Origin: Cryptomeria japonica
Taxonomy: Eukaryota > Streptophyta > Pinopsida > Cupressales > Cupressaceae
Reading direction: 5' to 3'
Assembly: GCF_030272615.1 (NCBI RefSeq)
Contig: NC_081412.1
Location: forward strand, 473,910,157 to 473,974,156
Length of the DNA stretch: 64,000 bases
Part shown: positions 11,100-21,949 of the stretch, piece by piece
Position numbering within the stretch: the stretch's first letter is position 1
How the letters are laid out: each line of letters opens with the position of its first letter
The notes under the pieces: generated by a model
The model's database searches: none
What the model saw: only the letters and a program-made list of their open reading frames with translations
Told to the model about the DNA's origin: nothing
Translations under genes and position numbers: made by a program

Positions 11100-11880
11100 T
11101 CAATTCCTTCCTTCTGAGAATATCCATTGCAAACCAATCAAGAAAATTCAAGTCCATGTGTTGTCCTTTTCTAACTGATCCAATTCCTCTTCCATAGTTT
11201 ACATCCAACATTTATCCTTACAAGCTTCAATAACTAATGTCGGTACAATTAAAGAAATTAAACATGCCTCATCAGTTGCCAACCTTATTCTTGTCCAATT
11301 GTTTGATCTTCTGAATGATTCAACCTTACATAACTAGGAATCTTTTGACTTTCTGTTCCTCTTCCCCGATCTTCAGTTACTGTTGAATTTTTTGATACTG
11401 TCGGAGTAACTGGTTTTGCATTTTGTTTCAGTATAGGTGTTACTGGTTTAGTCAAGACCATTTCCACTATCGATTCTTGCTTGTAAATTCTGATTTGACT
11501 TCTATTCTGCTCATCCTATTCTTCTCATCCACCTTGACATTAGTGCTCTCCACAATTCTCTGCAATCTTTTGTTATAACATCTATATGTTTTTCTTTCAT
11601 TAGAATAACCAAGAAATATTCCTTCATTACATCTAGGTTCAAACTTTTAATTCACTACTAGAGATTTTGAAATACTTAACTGTAGATGTATGACCAAACC
11701 ATAACTCCTAAAGTGACTTACCGGTAAACCAAACTAGATCCAAGATCAAACAAATATTTGTTGGTTAACCTTCAAACTAACTTCCAAAGATCTGAAATAG
11801 ACTTTCAGACCACTACCAGGGGCAACACAAGATCTGTCATTTTTACCTCCCCTTAAGGCAAATTCCTTAGTTACCAGATG
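11100..11880 (-). pseudogene. Ty1/copia integrase C-terminus and RT start
   Basis: The - strand around 11650-11520 reads EGIFLGYSNERKTYRCYNKR and IVESTNVKVDE, the end of the copia integrase (canonical G-[IV]-F-x-GYS...Y-x-[CV]-[FY]-N...V-x-V-x-F-D/E). A Pro/Gln/Ser-rich linker follows (11285-11467) and then MEEELDQLEKDNTW, matching the A-M-x-E-E-[LI]-x-x-[LI]-x-x-N-x-TW start of the copia RT domain. Several stops. RT proper is missing before the RNase H remnant, so this is an internally deleted pol. Confidence 0.85.
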
Positions 11881-12066
11881 AGTATCCTGCTAGTGCGGAA
11901 ACATTCTGCTGTGTTGGTTGAGTAACCAGGGTATATACTTTAGCTAAATGAACATATGAGGCAATTGATTCTGTCAGTCGAGCCTCAGACTTCATAGCCC
12001 ACTTCTTCTCATGCTCCTTCCGAGTGTCACCAACCTTCTTCTTTCTCTTCTGAATTTGACCCACAC

Positions 12067-12990
12067 TTGGACAAAACTTGTCACACTCCTATTACATTGA
12101 TTACATCAATAACCCATGGGTCTCATTACATTCTACCTAGACTAGTTGATAACCAACATGACCTTAATCTATGCCTTCATAGGTGGTGCTCCTGCACCAC
12201 CAAGCCCAACCCTTCCATGGCTAGGAAAACTAACAAAGGAGCCATGAAGAAAAGGATCACTATAGGCTTAGATGAGTCAGACATTGATGATGAGGAAGAG
12301 GCCAAGCAAGAAGTTGAATAACAAGATATTGGCTCAGGTGAGAGACACTCTATGTGTCTAATTGCTAAAGATAATAGAAGCAAAAATTTCATTGAGGAAG
12401 CCCTTATTTTTCATGAGGTTTATGCTCTAAAAGAGTATATGGACCTTTCTTCTAAGATGAGGACTTTCTTTAACATTAAGGAGTTTTAGGACGACATTGA
12501 TGAAAATTCAGAAGCCATTATTGAGCCTAAGGATGAAGGTGAGAGGCTAGTTCCAACAACCTCATCCCCTTTTTACGTTGGTGAGGAAGATATAAGGATA
12601 ATGCCTCAAGATCATCCTCCTATGAATAATGAAGATATAATTCTCAAGCTAAAGGGTCAAATTGAAGATTTACAGGTTCACGTAATGAAGCTAGAAACTA
12701 GACTAGAGGAGTGCTGAAAGAAAAAAATCCAGATTCGTAGGGCTATCACTTAACTCTATGTCATTACATCCATGGAATTATGAGATTAGCTTCTATGGGA
12801 TTTGTCTTGGGGTAGAGTGAGATAAGGAGGAGAGCCAAGAAATAATAATACATTGGTCACCTTTAGGAGGAAGATTAGATTGATGAAGTTTTGGACCAGG
12901 ACACTTGATAGGACCATATGAGGATGCTCGCAAGGAGCTAGAAGATTCTCAATAGTAATAATGAAGAGGTTCATGATGGGATGCTAGGTG
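12067..12990 (+). pseudogene. Decayed retroelement gag-like acidic ORF (copy B)
   Basis: The first 84 codons are open (12067-12321), with ARKTNKGAMKKRITIGLDES followed by DDEEEAKQEVE. Past a TAA the same frame continues QDIGSGERHSMCLIAKDN, and then other segments follow: SSKMRTFFNIKEF, DDIDENSEAIIEPKDEGERL, FYVGEEDIRIM and a coiled coil LKGQIEDLQVHVMKLETRLE. It reads as a hydrophilic, acidic, coiled-coil protein of retroelement type. No enzymatic domain. I could not name the family; copia-like Gag/linker is the best guess. Confidence 0.5.
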
Positions 12991-13399
12991 ATGTGCCTTT
13001 TTTTCTTTCTTTTTTAAAACTTTATTGACATTGATGGCTCTAGTAAAGTTAGTAGCCTATTATGGCTTAGGTTTTATAGGATCTCTAAGTTTAATGAGGA
13101 TTGCATGTTGCCTAAGACTATGGTTTTATTTTGATAATGGTACTATTAAAAGTGTTTATTTGGGCTTTAATCCTCATGATAATATGACTTAATTTTATTA
13201 GATTCTATTGTTTTGGGTGGAGAACCTCTTTCAGGAGGTTTGGGTTTTGGGTTTTGGGTTTTAGTGTTTATGATTACTCACTAGTGGGTTAGCCTCATGA
13301 ATTTTGTTGGGTTCTCGCTGTGTGATGTCAGTTCATGTTCTGTTGTTGCTCAATTTTTCTATTTGAAGCTTTTCTCTGTGAGGGATCAAGGTGCTTTTT

Positions 13400-14150
13400 C
13401 CTTCTCAAGTAATAAAAAACATGTGAAAATCAAATTAAATATCTCTCAGCAAATATAACACAAAAGAATCAAATATTTCTCTATATAGGTTGAAATGACA
13501 CCACTTTTGAACAATAATAAAATATATGAGTAGACATTCATAAGGAGTAAGGTTAAATAGTTGATATTTTAATCAAAGGAAGACTATGTTATAGATAAGA
13601 CCATATATAGAAGAGGTTTTTAATTTCTATCTTATGAGATACCATGTGAACAAATTTATAGAAACAATTTTTGAGGAGCCAAAAAAAATAGCAAATCATT
13701 AACAGCAAAAGAAATTGATTGTTTAATAAAATTTTAGGGCATCATAAAATTAGACTAAAGAGAACAATTATAGTAAATATAGTAAAAATTGGATATACTA
13801 TGCTAAGAGAATAAAATGAAATCGAAATAATGACAAAAACATAACATAAAAATTCTATTATATCTTAAATATGTAATCAAATCAAGTAGTTATACTATAT
13901 ATCATTGAAAGAATATTACTATTAAATTTGGTTAAATTAAAAGTTGTTTTCCATGTGTCCTCAATTTGAAATTTAACCTAATGATACCCACTTTTTAGAT
14001 CAACATTTAAGAATAATATGGCACCTTGAAGTTGGTCCAAAAGGTCATCAATGTCTACGAGGTGATATTGATTTTTTATGGTGATCTTGTTTGATTCCTA
14101 AAATTCAGTACACAAAAAATATGATGAAACACAAGGGTATGCACTCGATT
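13400..14150 (-). pseudogene. Ty3/gypsy reverse transcriptase fragment (copy B)
   Basis: On - from about 14088 to 13980 the same RT motifs as copy A are readable ([17 protein letters not shown] with one change; DLKS-like end). The same decayed tail follows. Upstream (14213 onwards) no gypsy protease or gag is present, unlike copy A. Confidence 0.7.
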
Positions 14151-14280
14151 TAAAGAATTATTTAGATAATAAATCATGAATATTCTTTATGTTTTTATAA
14201 TTGAAATTAATTGTTTATCGATTTAATGGGACATTAGGAAGATCGACAACAAGAAAAATGTCAATATTGTATTAAATTTT

Positions 14281-14360
14281 TATTTTTGGAAAAGTGTCTA
14301 TAGCTCCAAAAAGATAAATCTATTTTTGGAAAAGTGTCTATAGCTCCAAAAAGATAAATC
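14281..14360 (+). repeat. Perfect 40-bp tandem duplication
   Basis: 14281-14320 and 14321-14360 are identical 40-mers (tatttttggaaaagtgtcta ... aagataaatc). Two copies only. Likely a recent slippage or microhomology-mediated event. Confidence 0.95.
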
Positions 14361-14779
14361 AATCTATTTGCAATAATTAATCAATTTTAGAATATCATTT
14401 GAAAATACATATTTTTTAGAATCATTAGTTATGGTCTTACAAAAGTTATTGTGAGATCTTTTGCCTAATTGATAATTCTCCACATACATTTTTGCTGACT
14501 AATTATTAGATTTGTGCTACTCTAAATAGATTTAATTATGTATTATTATTCTAATATAATATATATTTGTTATGAAAGGAACTTCATTGAACTTCATTGT
14601 GTTTGATTATTGAGCCATTTTTATTGAACTTCTACTTGATTGCGACACTTTGTGCCTTCCAACAATAAAAATGGAAAGATAATGATGTTCAATCCTCTTC
14701 TACACTTGGTTTGATGAAAACAATTAAATAGAGAGATCATTTAGAGTTGAAATAAAACTAATTTACAAGAATATTTCAG
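14361..14779. other. AT-rich spacer, no gene seen
   Basis: Low-complexity AT-rich sequence with a short direct repeat (gaacttcattga twice near 14579-14600). Nothing coding. Confidence 0.5.
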
Positions 14780-14781
14780 AC

Positions 14782-15790
14782 TTGGTCCTTGGTTGTCCAA
14801 TAAGGTCCGAATGTGCCGGTTCCTCTTCAACGAACAATTTTCAAAGTTTCATGGAGGCTCATGCCTGGAAACCCCTCTCTTTTGATGGACCAAAAAGGCA
14901 ATCTATGGGATTGAAGGCATGGCCACCTGCCAGAAATGTGGATACGTTCCCCAACAACATTCCATTGCTATGTTCAATCCAAACCTTGGGTTGTGGAGGT
15001 GAAAAGTTGAACACTGGTAGGATTCGGTAAGCAATAGAAGGGTTCCCAATAACAGATATGCATATGGTTTTAGTAAGCATGGTAGTAGATATAGGTCTCG
15101 AAGAAAGGTGCATGGACATAAATTCCATAGGAAGAAGCCAAAAAGGGTCTTCCTCAAATGATGGGTTCACAAAAATTAGAATGAGCCCTTGCTTTTTGAA
15201 GAAGGGATGGTGCCTTCGAATATTGGCAGACAGGATATAGATGGGGTACTCAAAGTATCGTTTCTATAGGATTTGTTGCAAATTTCGATTGCTGAGATTT
15301 TGAATAGACCCCTTACTGGTATGTTTTTGAACTTTTCACCAGATCCTTCTGAGTTATCGGCTTGGGTTTTTAATTCCTAGTCTGGGGTTATTGAGGTGTT
15401 TTACATAGATAATGGGAATGGCTTTTGTATTGTGATCTTTTCCAATAAATTTGATAGAGATATAGCGTACAAAGTGAAATTGTGGTTTATAAGGGTTTTG
15501 GTCTCTATACTCATATTTACAATCCAGATTTTGATTCTCAATCTGTCGTTATTAAGTTTTCCCCTTTATAGATTACCTTCCCCTCTATTATGTTGGAGTA
15601 TATAGATTTGGAATTGATTGAGATTTTGGCTAATCAAATGGGGATTTTTCTTAAACACAATCTTAGGCCTTTTGAACACACTTATCTTCCCATTCAAATG
15701 TGTGTTCTTTTAGATATGCCAAAAAAACTTCCCCTAAGTCTCTTTTTATATAGTGAAAGTATGGGGTATGTTCTCAAAAGATAGTCATTT
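14782..15790 (+). pseudogene. LINE ORF1 remnant (DUF4283-like)
   Basis: Conceptual translation across frames gives AEILNRPLTG, an [N]GNGFCIVIFSNKFDRDIA segment, a W-x-K-GFGL segment, then YIDLELIEILANQMGIFLKH and YLPIQMCVLLDMPKKLP. This order (bulky-residue strand, W..R/Y-x-x-PD, PLEY/W...AN-x-[IV]-G...A[RK][IV]C[VI]-x-[VL]D) fits the DUF4283 nucleic-acid-binding domain of plant LINE ORF1 proteins. Three different frames are used, so it is broken. No EN/RT follows; the next recognisable element is gypsy. Confidence 0.6.
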
Positions 15791-16137
15791 AGACTCCACA
15801 ACAAGTTGTCGGTTACGGTGTTCATAGTTTGGGTTGTTTTACCTCCTACTGTAAGTCATCTGGTGAGCGATAAAGTATAGTGTGTCAGAATCCATAGTCA
15901 AATGCTCTTTTTTGCTCAAAAATCCCAAGAATGGAGGTTGTTCTTGTAGCCCCTATTTTAGTTTTATCTATTTCTCATAGTTGTAGCCTTATTAAGGCCT
16001 GCAAGGTCATATTTTCTCTTTAATAGATTCTATTTTGGACCAACTTATTTGTTAGTCATCACTTGAGATAGGAGTCAAGTGTTTTATTGGGCAGATTACA
16101 TCAATAATTTAAATCGTTCAGATTACAGTATTTGTAG

Positions 16138-16735
16138 TTGAGGATTAATGAAGGTTGCGGTAATAATAATGTGGGCCATTGTTTTGATCTTACTTCTTCA
16201 ACACCATTAGTATCCCTTACTTTGAGTGAGAATGTGGTCGGGCATTCTCATCCTTGCACTAAGCATTTGTACAATTACCAAAAAATGGTTATCCTACATA
16301 ATCAGAGGATGATAAATTATCTTCTTTTGGCTGACCTCAAAGTGCCTTTTCCGGTAGATGCTTTAAATCATATTGCATATGACACTCTTTTTAAAACTTT
16401 TTGTCAAATAATAGAGGAGACCGTAATCAAGTGTTAGCAGAAGATTTTTACTCTACACAACATGGTGATAGATTTTTTACTCTACTAAACCTTCCTCACA
16501 TGTTCCCAAACCATATTTCATCAATATGATAACTGTGAATGGTTATGAAACACCTGATAAACCCCTTTTCATAGTTGAAGGTGCTAATACTCTTCAAAAT
16601 TCTCAACCTCTTAACAAGCCTCTCTTGGTGGTTCAAGGTGGTTATAGTAATGATGCCTTTTGCACTCCTAACAAACCAATTATTATTATACAAGGAGGAT
16701 ATACCACTAAGAGTCCTTATGAGTATGCTAAATAG
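16138..16735 (+). pseudogene. Gypsy-type gag/linker region with a triplicated 19-residue peptide
   Basis: The 16526-16735 stretch contains three consecutive 19-residue units beginning at residues 12, 31 and 50: KPLFIVEGAN..., KPLLVVQGGY... and KPIIIIQGGY.... They share K-P-[LI]-[LFI]-[IV]-[VI]-[EQ]-G-[AG]. Downstream the frame leads through stops to the protease at 17.2-17.7 kb, so this is probably the part of the polyprotein before it. The 16138-16437 stretch (99 codons) upstream is of unknown nature. Confidence 0.5.
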
Positions 16736-17290
16736 ATTACCCGAGAGAGTTACAATTCAGTTTCCTGCACATATAATATGAGCAACAATAGGCAACATAA
16801 TCCTCCTCGGATTATCCCTTCTTAACTTCCTACTTCTCAACCTATTCTTCTACCAACATCTCGTATCTCACAAACTCTTTGTAAGGAGTATGATCTTATT
16901 GAACAACTTAAAGCTACTCTTTCCAAGATATCTCTTTGGGATTTGATTCAAACTTCATCAACACATCATGGAATGTTACAAGATTCTTTAAAGATCGTAG
17001 ACGCCCCACCCATAGTGACACCTAATAATATAGCTACTTTGATTGATCCTATGAAAGAATCTAAAGATTGAATTGTATTCACACAAGATGAGTTACCCTC
17101 ACCTGAGAATCAACATCAATATGATCCTCTTATGTTTGTCATTCTTATCAATAGTAATGCTATAATAATAACCTTAATGTACAATGGATATGGCCTTAGC
17201 ATAAGATTAAAGCGGATCGTTCTCTTATTCAACCTGATTCTCTTACTATATGTTTCTTTGATAATATTGCTAGATATTCTTTAGGTACTA
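16736..17290 (+). pseudogene. Gypsy gag-protease linker and degenerate protease N-terminus
   Basis: Readable peptides include EYDLIEQLKATLSKISLWDL and LIQPDSLTICFFDNIARYSL, which in related elements flank the retropepsin active site (D-[TS]-G-x-[GC]-LN). The active-site segment itself reads only as a frameshifted NGYGLSI-like stretch. Stops and frameshifts occur throughout. Confidence 0.5.
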
Positions 17291-17295
17291 TTACC

Positions 17296-17724
17296 TTGCC
17301 TATTAAGGTGGGACCTATTATTTTACGTACACCTATTCATGTCATGCCCGATAACCTTACCTACAATATTCTATTAGGACTACCTTGGATTCATTATATG
17401 CAAGTTGTCTTGTCTACTTTGCATAACAAACTTAAGTTCATATACAACAATAAGAATTATACTATGTTTGCTGATACTAATTTACAAGCTCCATTACAAA
17501 CCTCATCTTCTTGTTCAACTACTTCTAATTCTTCTAAAACTACTCCTACATCTTCAAGTATGCCTATTTCCTTGAGTACTATTGATTCTTCTTCCACTCA
17601 CACTGAATCACCATTTCCTCCAAAGGATACTTTTTCACCAGAAAAAGTTCTCTTGGAGGACAAATGGGGGTCCTTAGATTTTACGATTGCCTTTGTAGGA
17701 GAATACAAAGTCTCTCCAAGATAA
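17296..17724 (+). pseudogene. Ty3/gypsy retropepsin C-terminal half plus Ser/Thr-rich linker
   Basis: 142 open codons. Start IKVGPIILRTPIHVMPDNLT, then YNILLGLPWIHYMQ (plant gypsy ILLGRPWIH with Arg changed to Leu), a KLKFIYN segment and then a Ser/Thr-rich linker (TSSSCSTTSNSSKTTPTSSS). It parallels the - strand protease at 3740-4642 but is a different lineage copy. RT and integrase are not recognisable in the 2 kb that follow. Confidence 0.8.
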
Positions 17725-19840
17725 CCTAAGACTAAAAGTGAAGATATGGTGGAAACTAAAAAGCAACCCACTTTGTCTACATAACTAGGTAACAATTTTG
17801 TGGCTACTTCTAATTCAGACCCGTTTAGAATATTCTTCTAATTCATCTAATTATGTCATTGAGACCTACGAGGCCCCACCATCTCTTTTTGATTTGCCAT
17901 CGCTTTATGGTCCGGGTTTTCACATTTTAGCTAAGAGTGGATATAATGGCAATGGTTGTGCGCAAATAAATAAGGGATTAAGGTTCCTTTAGAAAATAAC
18001 ATATGTGAAGCTTCATTTGGACTTGGATATAATTCTTCAAAGCCTAGAAAAGCTTCTAAAGGACCATCTATCAATGTTAGTGCTATATTTAGTAGTGATG
18101 ATGACTTCCTTTCAATTAGATCATCCTTTACATCTCTCAACACTCATCACATTCATAAGGAGGTCATGGTGGTTGACAAGTCTCTTTATGAATCTCCCCA
18201 AGAGATTGGCGATCTCACTTATGTGGCTTTACCTTCTATTCATACACTCTCTTATATAAATAAGGCTCTAATGAGTTATACTTATATCCCTCTCCTAAGG
18301 TTTCTTTTATGCATGATGATATTTGTGTGCAAGAGGAGCATGACTCGGTGGCTTATTTTTCTCCTACAAACTACTTTCTTTATCAAAATATTTCAATACT
18401 TATCATCTTATACATTTTTTTTCTCTAATTGATGGTAGAGCATTTAACATGTCATATTCAAATTCCTCATCCAATATGTCATATATTTAAAGGACATTAG
18501 TGGCTATCATGTTTCTCTTTACCATATGACATTGGTAGCTTACCTATTGGGGGCTCATTGTCATTCATGATAGTACAATTTCATGTGCAATCATACTTTG
18601 GAAAGGAACATAATAGCCTATGTTTGTCGCATCTCTTGTCTCTATGGGGGTAAGAATTATTTCAAACATCTCTCCTTCTTTAGATTAAAACTTTCCCCTT
18701 TGTGAAGTAGTGTCTTCTATAAGGATCTCTTGTTCGATTGTAGAGGTGTATATCCCTATTGGGAATTGCCTCTCTCATATTTGAAAAAGTATCACTAATA
18801 AGGATCTTAAATACATATCCTTAATTAGGACCTCTTCCTTGGTGTTGGAAATCTCTAAGCATTCATCAAATTCTTTTCTTCATTGAGTGGTATATTTTAT
18901 AGGGAGCTCTTTTGCGTTGTGAATGTGCTTATCCCTAATGACGATATCTTTCATTAATTTAGAAGAGTGTTTCAATTATAAATGATCTCTCTTTGATGTC
19001 CTTGTCTCTATACTTGGGGGGCAAGAATGACATTTCAACCTTCTATTCTTTTCTCCAAAGAGTCACCTTTCCTTCGTTGAGTTGTATTTTTTATTTGATG
19101 TCATTTATTGATAGAATATGTGCGTTGCTTATTTAGGACCTATTATTTATTTGAAATGATACATCTTTCATGAATAATATAACCTTAGTGAAAGTGTGTA
19201 ATCCTTCACTAAGAATCCTCTTTTCCTAAATATTGGAGAAGGTGTGTATTCTTCTTTTCCTTCTCTTCTTTTTAAAAGATATTATCTTTATCAAATATTC
19301 CCACTATTCTCAAAGGTGGGTGTCTTTGGATAATGATCTATTCCTCCTTTTTCATAATTTAAAAGGTAATTATTTTTCAAACCCTAATTGTGCATTTTTT
19401 GCTTAATATTTCACATCTTATGTTAGAGAGCTCCAATTATCACACTCTTGGTTATGTTAGAATTGTGGCTTAGTTCTCTTTCTTACCAAATGATTCTCGA
19501 TTGGTTTTGATCTTGTATCAAACCTTGTTGTGAGCATTTGTCATCAATTTTCCTTCATAATTCGATGTGGTAAACATCATACCCTTTTTCAACTCACTAA
19601 TTAGCAAGCCTAAATAGGGGGTACATATAGATATCCGCAAATTTCATCATTTCTTTAGTAAGCATTTAGCTGATTTTGTGATTTTATCTAACAATGCGGT
19701 TTTGTAGGATGTGGTTCCTAACAGTTTATTGTAGATACCACCACGGGCTTTGTTCGACACCTTATGGATATATCCTTTTTCATGAAATGTTTACTTTTTT
19801 GTACTTTAACTTTCATATGCACGTAGTGTCATATGACTGC
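17725..19840 (+). other. Decayed internal region of the gypsy element
   Basis: T-rich sequence with short open stretches (17798-17992 has APPSLFDLPSLYGPGF). No RT, RNase H or integrase motif could be read on either strand. It precedes a polypurine tract and LTR start, so it probably belongs to the same element with pol lost. Confidence 0.4.
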
Positions 19841-19841
19841 T

Positions 19842-19856
19842 AAAGTGGGGGCTAAA
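19842..19856 (+). promoter_or_regulatory. Polypurine tract of the gypsy element
   Basis: aaagtgggggctaaa lies immediately before a TG that begins an LTR-like sequence. This is the expected priming site for plus-strand synthesis. Confidence 0.6.
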
Positions 19857-21430
19857 TGTAGCATCGTAAATTGTACATCCTTGGGGTGGTACAATTCCAC
19901 GCTTAGGTTAGCACCCACCCTAGTGTGTTGCATCTTGCATTTTAATTTCCCTTGAAGAATTTAACTAATTAATTAAATTAAATCTAAAGTCCTCTTTCAT
20001 CCCTCTACACAACATAAAATTGGGCCCTTAATCCTAAGTGTGCCCCTTTTTATTTTATTCTTTTAATTAATTCATTCATCAAAAGCCCCAATTATGTCCT
20101 ATTTCAACCTTCAAGGCTCGATTTAGCATATCTAAATACCTTGAATTGTCACACCGAGCTAGGATTGACTTTGTAATCATGATATCAAGATCATGTTTTG
20201 GCAGTTTTATAATATTTAAATCTAATTTGATGCAAAATTATATCATTTCTAGGTGTGCCTATGATCAAAAACAAAGTTAGGGTTTCATACATATAACCTT
20301 TCCTTTCCTCATTTGAAAGATCCATCTACAAGCAATTGAAGGAGACTCTTATGAAGTAAAAGTATAGGTTATGCGGAGTCTTCAATCAACAAATTAATAA
20401 TTAATCAAGTCTTCATCAACCATTTTTATCATCAATTGAAGCTTTGAAGATATTGAAGAATAATTGGAGATCACCAACTATTGACTGGTTGATACCTCTC
20501 TCTTAGGGTTTGGTATGGTTTCATGTTATTATCATATCGTTATTTGAGTTACATAACACTTATTTCTGATCTAAATTAATTCTTTAGATCCATTATTGAA
20601 TTTGTGATTTGAATCATTTTCATTTACATTATGTTCATTTGGGATTTTATGCTCATATCGTAGGATAGAACTCTAATTATTTGATTTCAGCATATTTAGG
20701 ATCTTATACACACATAAAGTTCTTGCACACATATGTTTAATATATTATTGGCTATTTGTATATGTGGAAATCACCAGAACAAGGCATTTGACTAAGACAA
20801 AACCCTATATAGCCACCCCTACACCCTTTTCCATCTTGTAGGTATATTTGCAAGATTCCGACGGAGCTACGGATTTTTTGGAAGATAGAGTTCATAGGCA
20901 TAGGTTAAGACTTAGAGGAAGGCCCTAATATTTTTGGACCAAGGCAAACAACATCCTGGTCTAGGATCATGGTGCCTAGTACCACTTTCCTTTGAGTTTT
21001 TTGGCTTCTTTTGGCAATTTTGCAGCTCAGGATCTCAGTTTGTAATTTCCAAAAGTATAGTGTCATTTCGTAACAAGGACCAAGACACCCAACACCCTGG
21101 TCCGGGTCATTCCAACTTATTTTTTGATGTCAAGTTCACATCTTAATTTTATTTCCTGTTTTGTGGTTTATATCTCAGTTTCAGTTCTACATTTATCTTT
21201 TATTTCAATTTAGATCATCACTTTCATTCATCTCTCTAGCTTAGTTCATCATTATTGCACGTTTAGCTCACTTTCCTTTCATACCAGCAAATGAATAGAA
21301 ACCCTACGAGTATTCGTTGACTCTCTTTCATAAGAATTACATAAATTGAATCACTTCCTTAGGCTCTTTCGTATTCCAATGTATGGAGTAAAGTGGGGTT
21401 AGGTCCTAAACTCCTTGATCCCATTTTTCA
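19857..21430 (+). mobile_element. Probable 3' LTR of the gypsy element
   Basis: Begins tgtagcatcgtaaattgtac straight after the polypurine tract. It contains a TATA-like ctatatagcc near 20811-20820, a plausible LTR promoter position. The right border is uncertain; I put it near cccatttttcaccatcaca because the base composition changes after it. No matching 5' LTR lies in the window. Confidence 0.45.
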
Positions 21431-21949
21431 CCATCACAATATCATATTTGGAGAAGATGCACTAGTACATTCGGAGCTGATTTCTAATGGCTGTTCATCG
21501 GATTTTCAAAGAATTTTCGTCAGAGTGTCGATAAAATCCACTGTCAAAAACTCAGCATCAGATTGGTCGACGATGCCATGCCCGTTGAAAATTCAACAAT
21601 CCAATGGACTTTGCCGATGATCAAAGAAGTCGTCGGTCAAAAGCTTGGTATTCATCATAATTCTAACGATGATCATTTTTATAAAAAAAATAAATATAAA
21701 AGAGCCATCGAAAGAAGGAAGTTCTTTCAATTTGTTTTAAATCCTAAGGGGTTCAGGGTTTAGGTTTTCAGTTGCTTCAATACTTGAGAAAAGCCCTTTT
21801 GGTTTCTAATTTGGCATTACTATATTCACTTAAGCGATGGGTTCATTTATCATAAAAGTGTTCTCCCCTTGTCATTTACCTAGGCAGTCCCTTTAAATAT
21901 TTTATTCTTGTTCACTTTTAATCTGCCTTTTCTAATGTCCGTTGGGCCT

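Larger units (their letters stand above)
12057..14212 (+). repeat. 2.2 kb direct duplication, copy B
   Basis: Second copy of the block at 735-2902. Its left boundary lies directly against the - strand copia fragment. Copy B keeps the acidic ORF in better condition than copy A. Its right boundary runs into a unique stretch with a 40-bp tandem duplication. Confidence 0.8.

Noticed and set aside
735-14212. One giant LTR element with 2.2 kb LTRs
   Set aside because: The copies contain coding scraps in both orientations, lack TG/CA ends and flanking duplications, and the interior mixes unrelated elements in both orientations.
14859-15170. - strand 103-codon open stretch
   Set aside because: Overlaps the + strand LINE ORF1 remnant and has no recognisable domain of its own.
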